From Streptomyces sp. f51 (GTDB taxonomy: Bacteria > Actinomycetota > Actinomycetes > Streptomycetales > Streptomycetaceae), in the NCBI RefSeq assembly GCF_037940415.1, contig NZ_CP149798.1, positions 3,713,001 through 3,777,000 on the forward strand: 64,000 nucleotides of DNA, read 5' to 3'. Made by a program: the position numbers and the translations under genes. Positions 1 through 14,982 of this stretch are shown in pieces (the stretch's first letter is position 1; every line of letters begins with the position of its first letter). The notes under the pieces are model-generated. The model was not told the origin of the DNA and did no database searches. It was given only the letters and a program-made list of their open reading frames with translations.

Positions 1-365
1 GTGCCGTCCTGGCTGTCACCGTGCGCCCACGAGGAAACTCGCATTACGCCCGAGTGCACCGCTTCCCGATCACTCTTCGTGATCTGTGCCCATCGGAGGC
101 AGGCGGCAGCAGCCATCGACAACTCGACCTGGTTACGGTACGCGCGGCTACGCCATCCGGTCAAACCAACCCCCGGCGGGGGACACTATCCACAGGCTGG
201 GGACAACAACTTGAACCGCACCCGTCGCCCTGACTACCGTGGCTGAACTCCGATTCGTTCCCTTCCCGCCGCCCCAGCGGCTTTGTTCCCCCCGCCCCAA
301 GCGACTGACTTCCCAACCTGTTCCCAGAACCACACGTTCGTGGGACCCGTGAGAGAGCGTGCCCC
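1..365 (+). promoter_or_regulatory. dnaA upstream region (no gene)
   Basis: No convincing gene is visible here; reading frames are short and unlike known proteins. The stretch should hold the dnaA promoter. A DnaA-box-like nonamer, CTATCCACA, lies at 186-194, one base from TTATCCACA, and would suit autoregulation of dnaA as known in Streptomyces. In other Streptomyces a divergent rpmH lies beyond this side; it is not in the window. Confidence 0.6.
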
Positions 366-2372
366 GTGGCTGACGTACCTGCCGATCTTGCCGCAGTGTG
401 GCCACGCGTACTGGAACAACTCCTGGGCGAGGGCCGCGGGCAGGGTGTCGAGGTGAAGGACGAGCACTGGATCAAGCGCTGCCAGCCCTTGGCCCTGGTC
501 GCCGACACCGCTCTGCTCGCCGTCCCCAACGAGTTCGCCAAGAACGTACTGGAAGGCCGGCTCGCTCCGATCGTCAGCGAGACGCTGAGCCGCGAGTGCG
601 GCCGCCCCATCCGTATCGCCATCACCGTCGACGACTCCGCGGGCGAGCCCTCCATGCCCGCCCCGCCCCGCTACGAGGAGCCCGAGCTCCCCGCGGGCCC
701 CGGCCAGGGCCGCGACCCGTACGACAACAAGGGCCGCGACGACCGGGGCGGCTACGACGGCGGCTCGTACGACGGCACACAGTCCCGGGACGACCGCGGC
801 GGCTACGAGAGCCCGGCGCGGGACGACCGCGGCTACGACGGCGGCCAGGGCCGCGACGACCGCGGGACGTACGAGCCGCAGGGCCGCGACGATCGCGCTC
901 CGTACGACTCCCGCCGCGACGGGTACGAGGGCTACGGCCGCCACCGCGCCGACGACCACCGCGGCGGCCGCGCCGAACCGCTCCCCGGAGCCCCTGGCGA
1001 CCAGCTGCCGACCGCCCGTCCCGCGTACCCGGACTACCAGCGTCCGGAGCCGGGCGCCTGGCCGCGGCACTCCCAGGACGACTACGGCTGGCAGCAGCAG
1101 CGCCTCGGCTTCCCCGAGCGGGACCCCTACGCCTCGCCGCCCCAGGACTACCGGCCCCAGCCGGTGGAGCGCTCGCCCTACGAGCAGCGCCAGGACTACG
1201 AGCGCTCCGACCGCCGCGACCAGAACGACCACTCCGACAGCGGTCAGGGACGCAGGGGCGGCCCCGCCCTGCCGTCCTCGGGCGGCGGACCCGGTGCGAA
1301 GCCGTCGCAGCCCGCGCCGGCGCCGGGTCCGGGCGAGCCCACCGCGCGGCTGAACCCGAAGTACCTCTTCGACACGTTCGTGATCGGTGCCTCGAACCGC
1401 TTCGCGCACGCCGCCGCGGTGGCCGTCGCCGAGGCGCCGGCGAAGGCCTACAACCCGCTCTTCATCTACGGGGAGTCGGGACTCGGCAAGACGCACCTGC
1501 TGCACGCGATCGGGCACTACGCCCGCAGCCTCTACCCGGGGACCCGGGTGCGGTACGTGAGCTCGGAGGAGTTCACCAACGAGTTCATCAACTCCATCCG
1601 CGACGGCAAGGGCGACAGCTTCCGCAAGCGGTACCGCGAGATGGACATCCTGCTCGTCGACGACATCCAGTTCCTCGCGGACAAGGAGTCGACGCAGGAG
1701 GAGTTCTTCCACACCTTCAACACCCTGCACAACGCGAACAAGCAGATCGTGCTGTCCAGCGACCGGCCGCCCAAGCAGCTGGTCACGCTGGAGGACCGGC
1801 TGCGCAACCGCTTCGAGTGGGGCCTGATCACCGACGTCCAGCCGCCCGAGCTGGAGACCCGTATCGCCATCCTGCGCAAGAAGGCCGTCCAGGAGCAGCT
1901 CAACGCCCCGCCGGAGGTGCTGGAGTTCATCGCGTCCCGGATCTCGCGCAACATCCGCGAGCTGGAGGGCGCGCTGATCCGGGTGACGGCGTTCGCGTCG
2001 CTCAACCGGCAGCCGGTGGACCTCGGTCTGACGGAGATCGTCCTCAAGGACCTGATCCCCGGTGGTGAGGACTCGGCCCCCGAGATCACCGCCACCGCGA
2101 TCATGGCGGCGACCGCCGACTACTTCGGGCTCACAGTGGACGATCTGTGCGGGTCCTCGCGCAGCCGCGTCCTGGTGACGGCGCGGCAGATCGCCATGTA
2201 CCTGTGCCGTGAGCTCACGGATCTGTCGCTGCCGAAGATCGGCGCGCAGTTCGGCGGCCGCGACCACACGACCGTGATGCACGCCGACCGCAAGATCCGC
2301 GCGCTGATGGCCGAGCGCCGTTCCATCTACAACCAGGTCACCGAACTCACGAACCGCATCAAGAACGGCTGA
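366..2372 (+). CDS. dnaA: Chromosomal replication initiator DnaA
   Basis: DnaA binds the DnaA boxes of the adjacent oriC, melts the DNA and recruits the helicase. The GTG start at 366 gives 668 residues. Visible parts are an N-terminal interaction domain, a very long disordered linker (about residues 100-330), and the AAA+ domain with Walker A GESGLGKT (about 370-376) and Walker B LLVDD (about 429-433). The box-recognition helix [15 protein letters not shown] is near 630-644. The linker contains a degenerate Gly-Arg-Asp-Asp-Arg-Gly-Tyr repeat and is long even for Streptomyces, whose DnaA proteins are already longer than the usual 450 residues or so. A hairpin follows the stop. Confidence 0.98.
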   Translation: MADVPADLAAVWPRVLEQLLGEGRGQGVEVKDEHWIKRCQPLALVADTALLAVPNEFAKNVLEGRLAPIVSETLSRECGRPIRIAITVDDSAGEPSMPAPPRYEEPELPAGPGQGRDPYDNKGRDDRGGYDGGSYDGTQSRDDRGGYESPARDDRGYDGGQGRDDRGTYEPQGRDDRAPYDSRRDGYEGYGRHRADDHRGGRAEPLPGAPGDQLPTARPAYPDYQRPEPGAWPRHSQDDYGWQQQRLGFPERDPYASPPQDYRPQPVERSPYEQRQDYERSDRRDQNDHSDSGQGRRGGPALPSSGGGPGAKPSQPAPAPGPGEPTARLNPKYLFDTFVIGASNRFAHAAAVAVAEAPAKAYNPLFIYGESGLGKTHLLHAIGHYARSLYPGTRVRYVSSEEFTNEFINSIRDGKGDSFRKRYREMDILLVDDIQFLADKESTQEEFFHTFNTLHNANKQIVLSSDRPPKQLVTLEDRLRNRFEWGLITDVQPPELETRIAILRKKAVQEQLNAPPEVLEFIASRISRNIRELEGALIRVTAFASLNRQPVDLGLTEIVLKDLIPGGEDSAPEITATAIMAATADYFGLTVDDLCGSSRSRVLVTARQIAMYLCRELTDLSLPKIGAQFGGRDHTTVMHADRKIRALMAERRSIYNQVTELTNRIKNG

Positions 2373-2402
2373 CGGAGGCCGGCCTGCGGCCGCACCCGTC
2401 CG

Positions 2403-2435
2403 AGGGCGCTCCGGGACATCGTCCCGGGGCGCCCT
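2403..2435 (+). terminator. dnaA terminator hairpin
   Basis: Arms 2403-2416 and 2422-2435 pair over 14 bp with one G-T wobble around a 5-base loop, 31 bases after the dnaA stop. There is no long T-tract, as is usual in Streptomyces. Confidence 0.7.
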
Positions 2436-2699
2436 TCGCCGTTCCCGGCTCTTCGCGGGATGCCCGCCGCGAGGTTCGACAGGCGTCCCGCGCCGGCCTC
2501 GGGACGCGCGTCCCGAGGGGCTCGGGTGCTCGTCCGGAGAGGCTCGGACACGCGCTCGGAGAACTTCCGCGACAGCGTCACGAGGGCTTCGAAGCCGGTT
2601 CCGACGCCCTCGGAGCCGTGCTCCGAGGCCTTCGGAGCCATGTTCCGAGGGTTCCCGCCCCGTTTCCGGCGCTACCGGACCGACATCTGCTGTTCGAAT

Positions 2700-3230
2700 C
2701 GGAGCGAGGTTACGGCCACTCTCCACAGATGTGGCGACTTTCTTCCGTCCACATCCTGGGGACTGGGAAGTTGTCCAGATCCTGTCCACAGGCAGCACTG
2801 TTGAAAGACCATCAGACCAGGTCAGCCCCCTGTGGATTCGTGGACGAAGACTCTCCACAGCCTGTGGACGATGAAAAGATCCACAGGGTGTGCGCAGAGT
2901 TGTCCACCGTCGGCCCACAGATCCGAGCCGGTTGTCCCCAGCGATCTCCCGCTTCTCCACATCTCTGTCCACTGTTCGGCAACGCGCCGAGCCATCTCAC
3001 CGCGTCGAGTGAAAGGCGTCACACCGAGGTGCCGGATTGGCCTGTGGGGAACCGGGGTAAAGCTGGGGACGACGCTGGGGAGAAGTCGCCCCTCGCTGTG
3101 GACCGAGTGTGCAGAACTTTTCGTCGTCCACAGATACCCCGGGTTGTCCACCGCCTCCACCCACAGGGTCGGTGGACAAAAAATCGCCTCTGAGCTGCGA
3201 AAACGGGGTTATCCACGGTATCCACAGGCC
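2700..3230. other. oriC: Chromosomal origin of replication oriC
   Basis: The region between dnaA and dnaN is crowded with DnaA boxes on both strands. I count 18 nonamers with no more than two differences from TTGTCCACA/TTATCCACA. They start at 2719, 2771, 2782, 2831, 2851, 2863, 2877, 2900, 2932, 2953, 2965, 3043, 3097, 3124, 3144, 3171, 3209 and 3218. Reverse-oriented boxes are those at 2831, 2863, 3043, 3097 and 3171. Number, spacing and position between dnaA and dnaN match the known Streptomyces oriC type (about 19 boxes, no E. coli-like AT-rich 13-mers). No protein gene fits here. Confidence 0.95.
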
Positions 3231-3468
3231 CTACTACTAAGACCAACTAGAGAGAGCCTGGGAATCGTTTCGAAGTGGGGGCTGTGCACAACTTGCCCTC
3301 GGACGCTCGACTGCCGCTCGGCACGACTTGACCCCGAGGGGCAACGACTGTCAGCGCGGTGCGTCAGACTGGTCCCCGGTGTCCTTCCCCTCAGCGGTCG
3401 GAACGACACCGGTCAGACGACGAAGGCCAGCAGGGCGAGAGCGCCGGCAACAGACGGAGGCGGCAACG
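3231..3468 (+). promoter_or_regulatory. dnaN leader/promoter region (no gene)
   Basis: This is noncoding sequence between the last oriC DnaA box and dnaN. An open frame upstream of dnaN has no ribosome-binding site or familiar sequence. The dnaN ribosome-binding site CGGAGG lies at 3455-3460. Confidence 0.5.
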
Positions 3469-4599
3469 GTGAAGATCCGGGTGGAACGCGACGTACTCGC
3501 GGAGGCAGTGGCCTGGGCGGCACGCAGCCTCCCGGCCCGTCCGCCGGCTCCTGTCCTCGCCGGCCTCCTGCTGAAGGCCGAGGAGGGCGCACTGAGCCTC
3601 TCCAGCTTCGACTACGAGGTCTCGGCCCGGGTCTCCGTGGACGCGGAGATCGACGAGGAGGGCACGGTCCTCGTGTCCGGCCGCCTCCTCGCGGACATCT
3701 GCCGCGCGCTGCCCAACCGGCCGGTGGAGATTTCCACAGACGGTGTACGGGCGACCGTGGTCTGCGGCTCCTCACGCTTCACCCTCCACACCCTGCCTGT
3801 GGAGGAGTACCCGGCACTGCCCCAGATGCCGTCGGCGACCGGCACCGTCCCCGGTGAGGTCTTCGCCTCCGCCGCCGCCCAGGTGGCCATCGCCGCGGGA
3901 CGCGACGACACGCTCCCCGTCCTGACCGGTGTGCGCATCGAGATCGAGGGCGACAAGGTCACCCTGGCCTCCACCGACCGCTACCGCTTCGCGGTCCGCG
4001 AGTTCCTGTGGAAGCCGGAGAACCCCGAGGCGTCCGCGGTCGCCCTGGTGCCCGCCAAGACTCTCCTGGACACCGCCAAGGCCCTCACGGGCGGCGACAG
4101 CGTCATCCTGGCGCTGTCCGGCTCCGGCGCGGGCGAGGGCCTGATCGGCTTCGAGGGCGCCGGACGCCGTACGACCACCCGTCTGCTCGAAGGCGACCTC
4201 CCGAAGTACCGCTCGCTGTTCCCGACGGAGTTCAACTCGATCGCCGTCATCGAGACCGCCCCCTTCGTGGAGGCCGTCAAGCGTGTGGCCCTGGTCGCCG
4301 AGCGCAACACCCCCGTGCGGCTGAGCTTCGAGCAGGGCGTGCTGATCCTGGAGGCCGGTTCCAGCGACGACGCACAGGCTGTGGAAAGGGTCGACGCCCA
4401 GCTGGAGGGCGACGACGTCTCGATCGCCTTCAACCCGACCTTCCTGCTCGACGGCCTGAGCGCCATCGACTCGCCGGTGGCCCAGCTCTCCTTCACGACC
4501 TCCACGAAGCCGGCGCTGCTCAGCGGCAAGCCCGCCGTGGACGCCGAGGCGGACGAGGCCTACAAGTACCTGATCATGCCGGTGCGCCTCTCCGGCTGA
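3469..4599 (+). CDS. dnaN: DNA polymerase III sliding clamp, beta subunit
   Basis: The ring-shaped clamp holds the replicative polymerase on DNA. The GTG at 3469, 8 bases after CGGAGG, begins MKIRVERDVL and gives 376 residues, the normal length. The open frame extends 47 codons upstream but that part is not clamp-like. Three repeated clamp domains are recognisable, and the C-terminus YLIMPVRLSG is the typical beta-clamp ending. It lies directly after oriC in the standard order. A hairpin follows the stop. Confidence 0.97.
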   Translation: MKIRVERDVLAEAVAWAARSLPARPPAPVLAGLLLKAEEGALSLSSFDYEVSARVSVDAEIDEEGTVLVSGRLLADICRALPNRPVEISTDGVRATVVCGSSRFTLHTLPVEEYPALPQMPSATGTVPGEVFASAAAQVAIAAGRDDTLPVLTGVRIEIEGDKVTLASTDRYRFAVREFLWKPENPEASAVALVPAKTLLDTAKALTGGDSVILALSGSGAGEGLIGFEGAGRRTTTRLLEGDLPKYRSLFPTEFNSIAVIETAPFVEAVKRVALVAERNTPVRLSFEQGVLILEAGSSDDAQAVERVDAQLEGDDVSIAFNPTFLLDGLSAIDSPVAQLSFTTSTKPALLSGKPAVDAEADEAYKYLIMPVRLSG

Positions 4600-4606
4600 C
4601 CCCGGA

Positions 4607-4633
4607 GCCCGCCGGTCCACGGGACCGGCGGGC
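4607..4633 (+). terminator. dnaN terminator hairpin
   Basis: A perfect 12-bp stem (4607-4618 with 4622-4633) around a 3-base loop lies 8 bases after the dnaN stop. It separates dnaN from gnd. Confidence 0.75.
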
Positions 4634-4787
4634 GCACCGAGGGCGGGCATACGTATGAGCGGTTGTGCCCGCAGATGTGCGTGAGTTCCACCGGTGCCCG
4701 AAAGGCGTGGGTGGTACCCCCCGGTTTAGGCTCGGACCAGGTACGAGAGTGCCCTCACGCCACGTCGCAACCCCTAAGGAACAACTG

Positions 4788-5663
4788 ATGGAGCTCGGTC
4801 TCGTCGGCCTCGGCAAGATGGGCGGCAACATGCGCGAGCGGATCCGCCGCGCAGGTCACACCGTCATCGGATACGACCGCAACCCGGACCTCGCCGACGT
4901 CCACAGCCTGGAAGAACTCGTGGGCAAGCTCAAGGGCCCGCGCGTGGTGTGGGTGATGGTCCCGGCGGGCGCCGCGACCCAGTCCACCATCGACGAGCTG
5001 GCCGCCCTGCTGGAGCCGGGCGACGTCGTCGTGGACGGCGGCAACTCGCGCTGGACGGACGACGAGAAGCACGCCGTCGAGCTCGGCATCAAGGGCATCG
5101 GCTTCGTCGACTGCGGCGTCTCCGGCGGCGTCTGGGGCCTGGAGAACGGCTACGCGCTCATGTACGGCGGCCACGCCGAGCACGTCGCCGCGGTCCAGCC
5201 GATCTTCGACGCGCTCAAGCCCGAGGGCGACTTCGGAGCGGTGCACGCCGGCAAGGTCGGCGCGGGCCACTTCGCGAAGATGGTCCACAACGGCATCGAG
5301 TACGCCATGATGCAGGCCTACGCCGAGGGCTGGGAGCTGCTCGAGAAGGCCGACTCCGTCACCGACGTGCGCGAGGTCTTCCGTTCCTGGCAGGAGGGCA
5401 CGGTCATCCGTTCCTGGCTGCTGGACCTCGCCGTCAACGCGCTGGACGAGGACGAGCACCTGGAGAAGCTCAAGGGCTTCGCGCAGGACTCGGGCGAGGG
5501 CCGGTGGACCGTGGAGGCCGCCATCGACCACGCGGTGCCGCTGCCCGCGATCACCGCGTCGCTCTTCGCCCGCTTCGCCTCGCGGCAGGACGACTCGCCG
5601 CAGATGAAGATGATCGCCGCGCTGCGCAACCAGTTCGGCGGCCACGCCGTCGAGAAGGCCTGA
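4788..5663 (+). CDS. gnd: 6-phosphogluconate dehydrogenase, decarboxylating (short form)
   Basis: Oxidises 6-phosphogluconate to ribulose 5-phosphate and CO2 in the oxidative pentose phosphate pathway. The ATG at 4788, with AAGGA a few bases upstream, gives 291 residues. That is the short bacterial class, not the 470-residue form. The N-terminal nucleotide-binding motif [12 protein letters not shown] is clear, followed by the substrate signature [10 protein letters not shown] and a C-terminal helical domain with [15 protein letters not shown]. This gene sits between dnaN and recF in Streptomyces. Cofactor preference (NAD or NADP) cannot be read with certainty. Confidence 0.95.
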   Translation: MELGLVGLGKMGGNMRERIRRAGHTVIGYDRNPDLADVHSLEELVGKLKGPRVVWVMVPAGAATQSTIDELAALLEPGDVVVDGGNSRWTDDEKHAVELGIKGIGFVDCGVSGGVWGLENGYALMYGGHAEHVAAVQPIFDALKPEGDFGAVHAGKVGAGHFAKMVHNGIEYAMMQAYAEGWELLEKADSVTDVREVFRSWQEGTVIRSWLLDLAVNALDEDEHLEKLKGFAQDSGEGRWTVEAAIDHAVPLPAITASLFARFASRQDDSPQMKMIAALRNQFGGHAVEKA

Positions 5664-5805
5664 TCGACGCCCCGGGATCTCCACACCCCGGGGTGACCCG
5701 GTTGTCCACAGCCGGGGGAAGAACCTGAGGACCGGGGTCCGCGAGGACCCCGGGCACAACCCGCAACACCCGAAACACCACGCTGGGGGAGGTCGGCGAA
5801 CGACC
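5664..5805 (+). promoter_or_regulatory. gnd-recF intergenic region with two hairpins and a perfect DnaA box
   Basis: A 7-bp GC stem at 5670-5693 is a likely gnd terminator. A perfect 9-bp stem with a GCGA loop sits at 5732-5753. Between them lies a perfect DnaA box, TTGTCCACA, at 5702-5710. The recF ribosome-binding site GGGGGAGG is at 5785-5792. Confidence 0.6.
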
Positions 5806-6930
5806 ATGCACGTCACGCATCTGTCGCTGGCCGACTACCGCTCGTACGCCCGGGTCGAGGTCCCGCTCGACCCGGGCGTCACCGCGTTCGTGGGGCCCAA
5901 CGGACAGGGCAAGACGAACCTCGTCGAGGCCGTCGGCTATCTCGCGACCCTCGGCAGCCACCGCGTCTCCTCGGACGCGCCCCTCGTCCGCATGGGCGCC
6001 GACCGCGCGATCATCCGGGCCAACGTCCGCCAGGGCGAGCGCCAGCAGCTCATCGAGCTGGAGCTGAACCCCGGAAAGGCCAACCGCGCCCGGATCAACA
6101 GGTCGTCCCAGGTCAGGCCGCGTGACGTGCTCGGCATCGTGCGCACGGTCCTGTTCGCGCCCGAGGACCTCGCCCTGATCAAGGGCGACCCCGGCGAGCG
6201 CCGCCGGTTCCTCGACGAACTGATCACCGCCCGCTCCCCGCGCATGGCGGGTGTCCGGTCCGACTACGACCGGGTCCTCAAACAGCGCAACACCCTCCTG
6301 AAGTCGGCCGCGCTGGCCCGCCGGCACGGCGGCCGCACCATGGACCTGTCCACACTCGATGTGTGGGACCAGCACCTCGCGCGCGTGGGCGCCGAACTGA
6401 TGGCCCAGCGGCTCGACCTGGTCGCCGCGATCCAGCCGCTGGCCGACAAGGCCTACGAGCAGCTGGCGCCCGGGGGCGGGCCGCTCGCCCTGGAGTACAA
6501 GGCGTCCTCGCCCGGCGTCGTGGGCCACGCCCGCGAGGAGCTCTACGGACAGCTGATGGCCGCCATGGAGGAGGCCCGCAAGCCGGAGATCGAACGCGGA
6601 GTGACCCTCGTGGGGCCCCACCGGGACGAACTGCTCCTCAAGCTCGGCCAGCTGCCCGCCAAGGGATACGCCTCGCACGGAGAGTCCTGGTCGTACGCGC
6701 TCTCGCTGCGCCTCGCCTCGTACGACCTGCTCAAGGCCGAGGGCAACGAGCCGGTGCTGGTCCTCGACGACGTCTTCGCGGAACTGGACAGCCGCCGACG
6801 GGAGCGCCTCGCGGAGCTGGTCGCCCCCGGAGAGCAGGTGCTCGTGACGGCGGCCGTGGACGACGACGTACCGGATGTCCTGACCGGGACGCGGTTCGCC
6901 GTGTCCGAAGGCACGGTGGAGCGGCTATGA
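5806..6930 (+). CDS. recF: DNA replication and repair protein RecF
   Basis: SMC-like ATPase that helps load RecA at single-strand gaps. It has 374 residues, the usual length, with ATG at 5806 after a strong GGGGGAGG. Walker [10 protein letters not shown] is at residues 30-38, the ABC-type signature lies in [16 protein letters not shown], and Walker B is [12 protein letters not shown] near the C-terminus. The stop overlaps the start of the next gene by 4 bases (ATGA), so the two are translationally coupled. Confidence 0.97.
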   Translation: MHVTHLSLADYRSYARVEVPLDPGVTAFVGPNGQGKTNLVEAVGYLATLGSHRVSSDAPLVRMGADRAIIRANVRQGERQQLIELELNPGKANRARINRSSQVRPRDVLGIVRTVLFAPEDLALIKGDPGERRRFLDELITARSPRMAGVRSDYDRVLKQRNTLLKSAALARRHGGRTMDLSTLDVWDQHLARVGAELMAQRLDLVAAIQPLADKAYEQLAPGGGPLALEYKASSPGVVGHAREELYGQLMAAMEEARKPEIERGVTLVGPHRDELLLKLGQLPAKGYASHGESWSYALSLRLASYDLLKAEGNEPVLVLDDVFAELDSRRRERLAELVAPGEQVLVTAAVDDDVPDVLTGTRFAVSEGTVERL

Positions 6931-7493
6931 CGGAGAACACATCGGGAGCGGGCGCCGAGGGTGCCGCCTCCGGCAAGAAGACCCCGGAGCCGTCCGGCGT
7001 CGACCTCGCGCGCGTGGCGCTGCGCGCCGCGAAGGAGCAGGCCCGCGCGCGCGGGGACGCGGCCCAGCAGAAGAAGCAGGCGCGGCGCGGCGGCGGTCTG
7101 CGCTCCGGATCGGGAGCCGACGGGCGCGACCCCATGGCGCTCGGCTCCGCCATCAACCGGCTGCTCACCGAGCGGGGATGGGAGACCCCGGCCGCGGTGG
7201 GCGGTGTGATGGGCCGCTGGCCGCAGATCGTGGGCGACGACCTGGCCAAGCACTGCGTCCCGCTGCGCTACGACGACGACCCGGCCGAGCGGGTGCTGAC
7301 GGTGCAGTGCGACTCGACCGCCTGGGCGACCCAGCTGCGCCTCCTGGCACCGCAGCTGGTCGCGCGGCTGAACCAGGACCTCGGCCACGGCACGGTGCGC
7401 CTGATCAAGGTCCAGGGGCCGACGGGCCCCCCGTGCCGGTACGGGCCGCTGCGCGCGCCCGGCAGCACGGGCCCCGGCGACACGTACGGCTGA
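6927..7493 (+). CDS. DUF721 (DciA-type) protein
   Basis: A 188-residue protein with the ATG overlapping the recF stop. The first 70 residues are charged and disordered. The DUF721 core runs from about residue 71 ([20 protein letters not shown]) through [13 protein letters not shown] and the [20 protein letters not shown] stretch. DUF721 is the family of DciA, the ancestral helicase operator that many bacteria use instead of DnaC, so a role in loading DnaB is a fair inference given the dnaA-recF-gyrB setting. Just after the stop the same frame continues into a His/Gly-rich repeat (see the next feature). Confidence 0.88.
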   Translation: MTENTSGAGAEGAASGKKTPEPSGVDLARVALRAAKEQARARGDAAQQKKQARRGGGLRSGSGADGRDPMALGSAINRLLTERGWETPAAVGGVMGRWPQIVGDDLAKHCVPLRYDDDPAERVLTVQCDSTAWATQLRLLAPQLVARLNQDLGHGTVRLIKVQGPTGPPCRYGPLRAPGSTGPGDTYG

Positions 7494-10620
<3,127 letters not shown>

Positions 10621-10662
10621 GTCGGTCTCAGCTGACCGCGTCAGAAAGGATCTTCACCAGCA

Positions 10663-13254
<2,592 letters not shown>

Positions 13255-13272
13255 CGCGAGGAGTGAATCGTC

Positions 13273-13980
13273 GTGAGCGGAGCCACGGGCGCCGGATCGA
13301 CCGGTACGGAAACGGACGGCGGCCGTGGCACCGCCATGGACGGGAACGACTCCCATGACACTCATGGATCCCAGGGGGGAACTGTGACGGACACCCGGGG
13401 CCAGCAGGCCCAGCAGCACGCGGGCGGGCAGGCGGCCCCGGTCGCTCCGGGCGTGCCGCAGACGGCACCGGCGGCGGCGCCTTCGCCGCTGCCGGGCGAG
13501 CGGCCGGGGCAGCAGCCCGGGCAGCCGTATCACCCGCCGCAGGCGTACCCGGCGCAGCCGCCGGCGGGCGCCGTCCGCCGTCCGCGCACCGGTGCGCGGA
13601 CGACTCCGCGGGTGCGCAAGGCGCGGCTGCGGGTGGCCAAGGCCGACCCGTGGTCGGTGATGAAGGTCAGCTTCCTGCTCTCCATCGCGCTCGGCATCTG
13701 CACGATCGTGGCGGCCGCGGTGCTGTGGATGGTCATGGACGCCATGGGCGTCTTCTCGACGGTCGGCGGCACGATCTCCGAGGCGACCGGGTCGAACGAG
13801 GGCAACGGCTTCGACCTCCAGTCGTTCCTCTCGCTCCCGCACGTCCTGATGTTCACGTCCGTCATCGCGGTCATCGACGTGGTCCTCGCAACCGCTCTGG
13901 CGACCCTCGGCGCGTTCATCTACAACCTCTCCGCCGGCTTCGTCGGCGGCGTGGAGCTGACCCTCGCAGAGGACGAGTGA
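13273..13980 (+). CDS. DUF3566 membrane protein
   Basis: A 235-residue protein beginning with GTG 13273 after GAGGAGTG. The first 115 residues are a Gly/Gln/Pro-rich disordered cytoplasmic segment. The C-terminal half is the DUF3566 domain: KADPWSVMKVSFLLSIALG, a membrane helix, a periplasmic loop, and a second helix (VLMFTSVIAVIDVVLATALATLGAF with the conserved YNLSAGFVGGVELTLAED ending). The family follows gyrA across actinobacteria (Rv0007-type in mycobacteria). Function is unknown. Its position 18 bases after gyrA suggests co-transcription. Confidence 0.9.
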   Translation: MSGATGAGSTGTETDGGRGTAMDGNDSHDTHGSQGGTVTDTRGQQAQQHAGGQAAPVAPGVPQTAPAAAPSPLPGERPGQQPGQPYHPPQAYPAQPPAGAVRRPRTGARTTPRVRKARLRVAKADPWSVMKVSFLLSIALGICTIVAAAVLWMVMDAMGVFSTVGGTISEATGSNEGNGFDLQSFLSLPHVLMFTSVIAVIDVVLATALATLGAFIYNLSAGFVGGVELTLAEDE

Positions 13981-14012
13981 GGGCGCGTCCAAACGCCCTC
14001 CGAGTATCGATT

Positions 14013-14041
14013 TTGGGACTGGCCGCGTCGTGCGCTAATCT
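14013..14041 (+). promoter_or_regulatory. Promoter of tRNA-Ile
   Basis: TTGGGA (14013-14018) and TAATCT (14036-14041) are separated by 17 bases and lie about 40 bases before the tRNA, a good vegetative-type promoter. The same TAATCT precedes tRNA-Leu at 38081. Confidence 0.55.
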
Positions 14042-14081
14042 TCAGAGGTCAGCGCGCGGGACACACACCGCAAAGCGCGGC

Positions 14082-14158
14082 GGGGCTATAGCTCAGTTGG
14101 TTAGAGCGCATCCCTGATAAGGATGAGGCCACAGGTTCAAATCCTGTTAGCCCCACCA
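14082..14158 (+). tRNA. tRNA-Ile (anticodon GAT)
   Basis: The acceptor stem GGGGCTA pairs with TAGCCCC (14148-14154). The anticodon arm is CATCC-CTGATAA-GGATG, with GAT in the loop. The T-arm contains GGTTCAAATCC. The CCA end is encoded (14156-14158), unlike the other two tRNAs in the window. This gene follows gyrA in Streptomyces. Confidence 0.97.
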
Positions 14159-14162
14159 GTGC

Positions 14163-14196
14163 AAAGGCCCCCGGTCCATACGGACCGGGGGCCTTT
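14163..14196 (+). terminator. tRNA-Ile terminator
   Basis: A perfect 15-bp stem with an ATAC loop lies 4 bases after the tRNA and ends in TTT. Confidence 0.85.
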
Positions 14197-14230
14197 GTCA
14201 TCTACGGCTGACATCAACCCAAGAGGCGTG

Positions 14231-14395
14231 ATGACTGATCCCGACAGAGACGGCGGCAGGGACCCGCTCTACGACGATCCCTACGAACGAGGGAAGTTCG
14301 ATCAAGCCTCCTGCGGCTGGGTCGTCCTGGGTGTGTTCGTCCTCTTCACCCTGCTCTACGTGCTGGTCTTGCTTGATGCTTCACATTCCGGCTAG
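14231..14395 (+). CDS. Small single-span membrane protein
   Basis: A 54-residue ORF from ATG 14231. An acidic N-terminus (MTDPDRDGGRDPLYDDPYERGKF) precedes one clear membrane helix, WVVLGVFVLFTLLYVLVLLD, with a short tail. I do not recognise the family. Reasons to accept it are the amphipathic-then-hydrophobic design and the hairpin at 14501-14530 downstream. The ribosome-binding site is weak (AGAGGCG), and the GTG at 14228 is an alternative start. Confidence 0.6.
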   Translation: MTDPDRDGGRDPLYDDPYERGKFDQASCGWVVLGVFVLFTLLYVLVLLDASHSG

Positions 14396-14500
14396 GTCGC
14401 ACCGGAGCACGGCTGTCAGCTCTGGGGCGCGCCGGCCGATCAGCGGATCTTCCTGCCACGGACGGCCGGTGGACTGCCCGGGGGACGCGGTCATGTCTGA

Positions 14501-14530
14501 GGCCCGGCGGCTCTTCCGAGTCGCCGGGCC
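14501..14530 (+). terminator. Hairpin terminator after the small membrane-protein gene
   Basis: A perfect 9-bp GC stem (14501-14509 with 14522-14530) has a 12-base loop and is followed by TTT. Confidence 0.65.
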
Positions 14531-14982
14531 TTTGCCCTGGGTGCTTTGTACGCAAGTTCGCCGCTACTTCAGGGTGTCTGTGAGGGGTGAGGACCGGGAG
14601 GGTGCGGGAGACGTGCTCCGGAGGCTCTTGGGGCCGAGGAGAGGCCGAGCAGGGGCCGAGCAGGGGTCGAGGACCGCGGGTTCGTGGACAGGCCGGGTCG
14701 AGAGGTCCAGCGGGGCCGAAGAGAGCTGCGGGGGCTGTCCGGGGCGGTGCCGGGGACGACGGTCCCTGGTGTCCGCCCGAAGCCCGTACCGGCGTCTCGT
14801 ACGGTGCTTTCCGTCTCCCGCGGCGTCGGCCGCGGTGTGTGTGCTCGCGTCCGTCCGGCGCCTTGAGGGGTCGGTCGGAGGCCGGGGCCCTGGTGGGTCC
14901 GGAGCCGGTGCCACGTCTGTCCGGCGCTTGTCCGGGTCGAGGAGGGATCGGCGCCTGTCCTGGCGCCTGGAGCGGCGCCCGC
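14531..14982. other. Purine-rich gene-free stretch
   Basis: No gene is supported. The plus strand is strikingly G-rich, with short repeats such as GGCCGAGCAGG twice near 14650-14665. Long frames on either strand give Arg/Pro/Gly-rich nonsense. It lies downstream of both the plus-strand small gene and the minus-strand secreted-protein gene. Confidence 0.4.

Noticed and set aside
234-2972. Long minus-strand open frame (912 codons) opposite dnaA
   Set aside because: It mirrors the codon pattern of dnaA and runs into oriC; its translation is Arg/Val/Gly-rich and unlike any family. High-GC genomes produce such antisense frames.
4379-4387. DnaA box inside dnaN (TGTGGAAAG)
   Set aside because: It has two differences from the consensus and sits in coding sequence; such weak matches are expected by chance.
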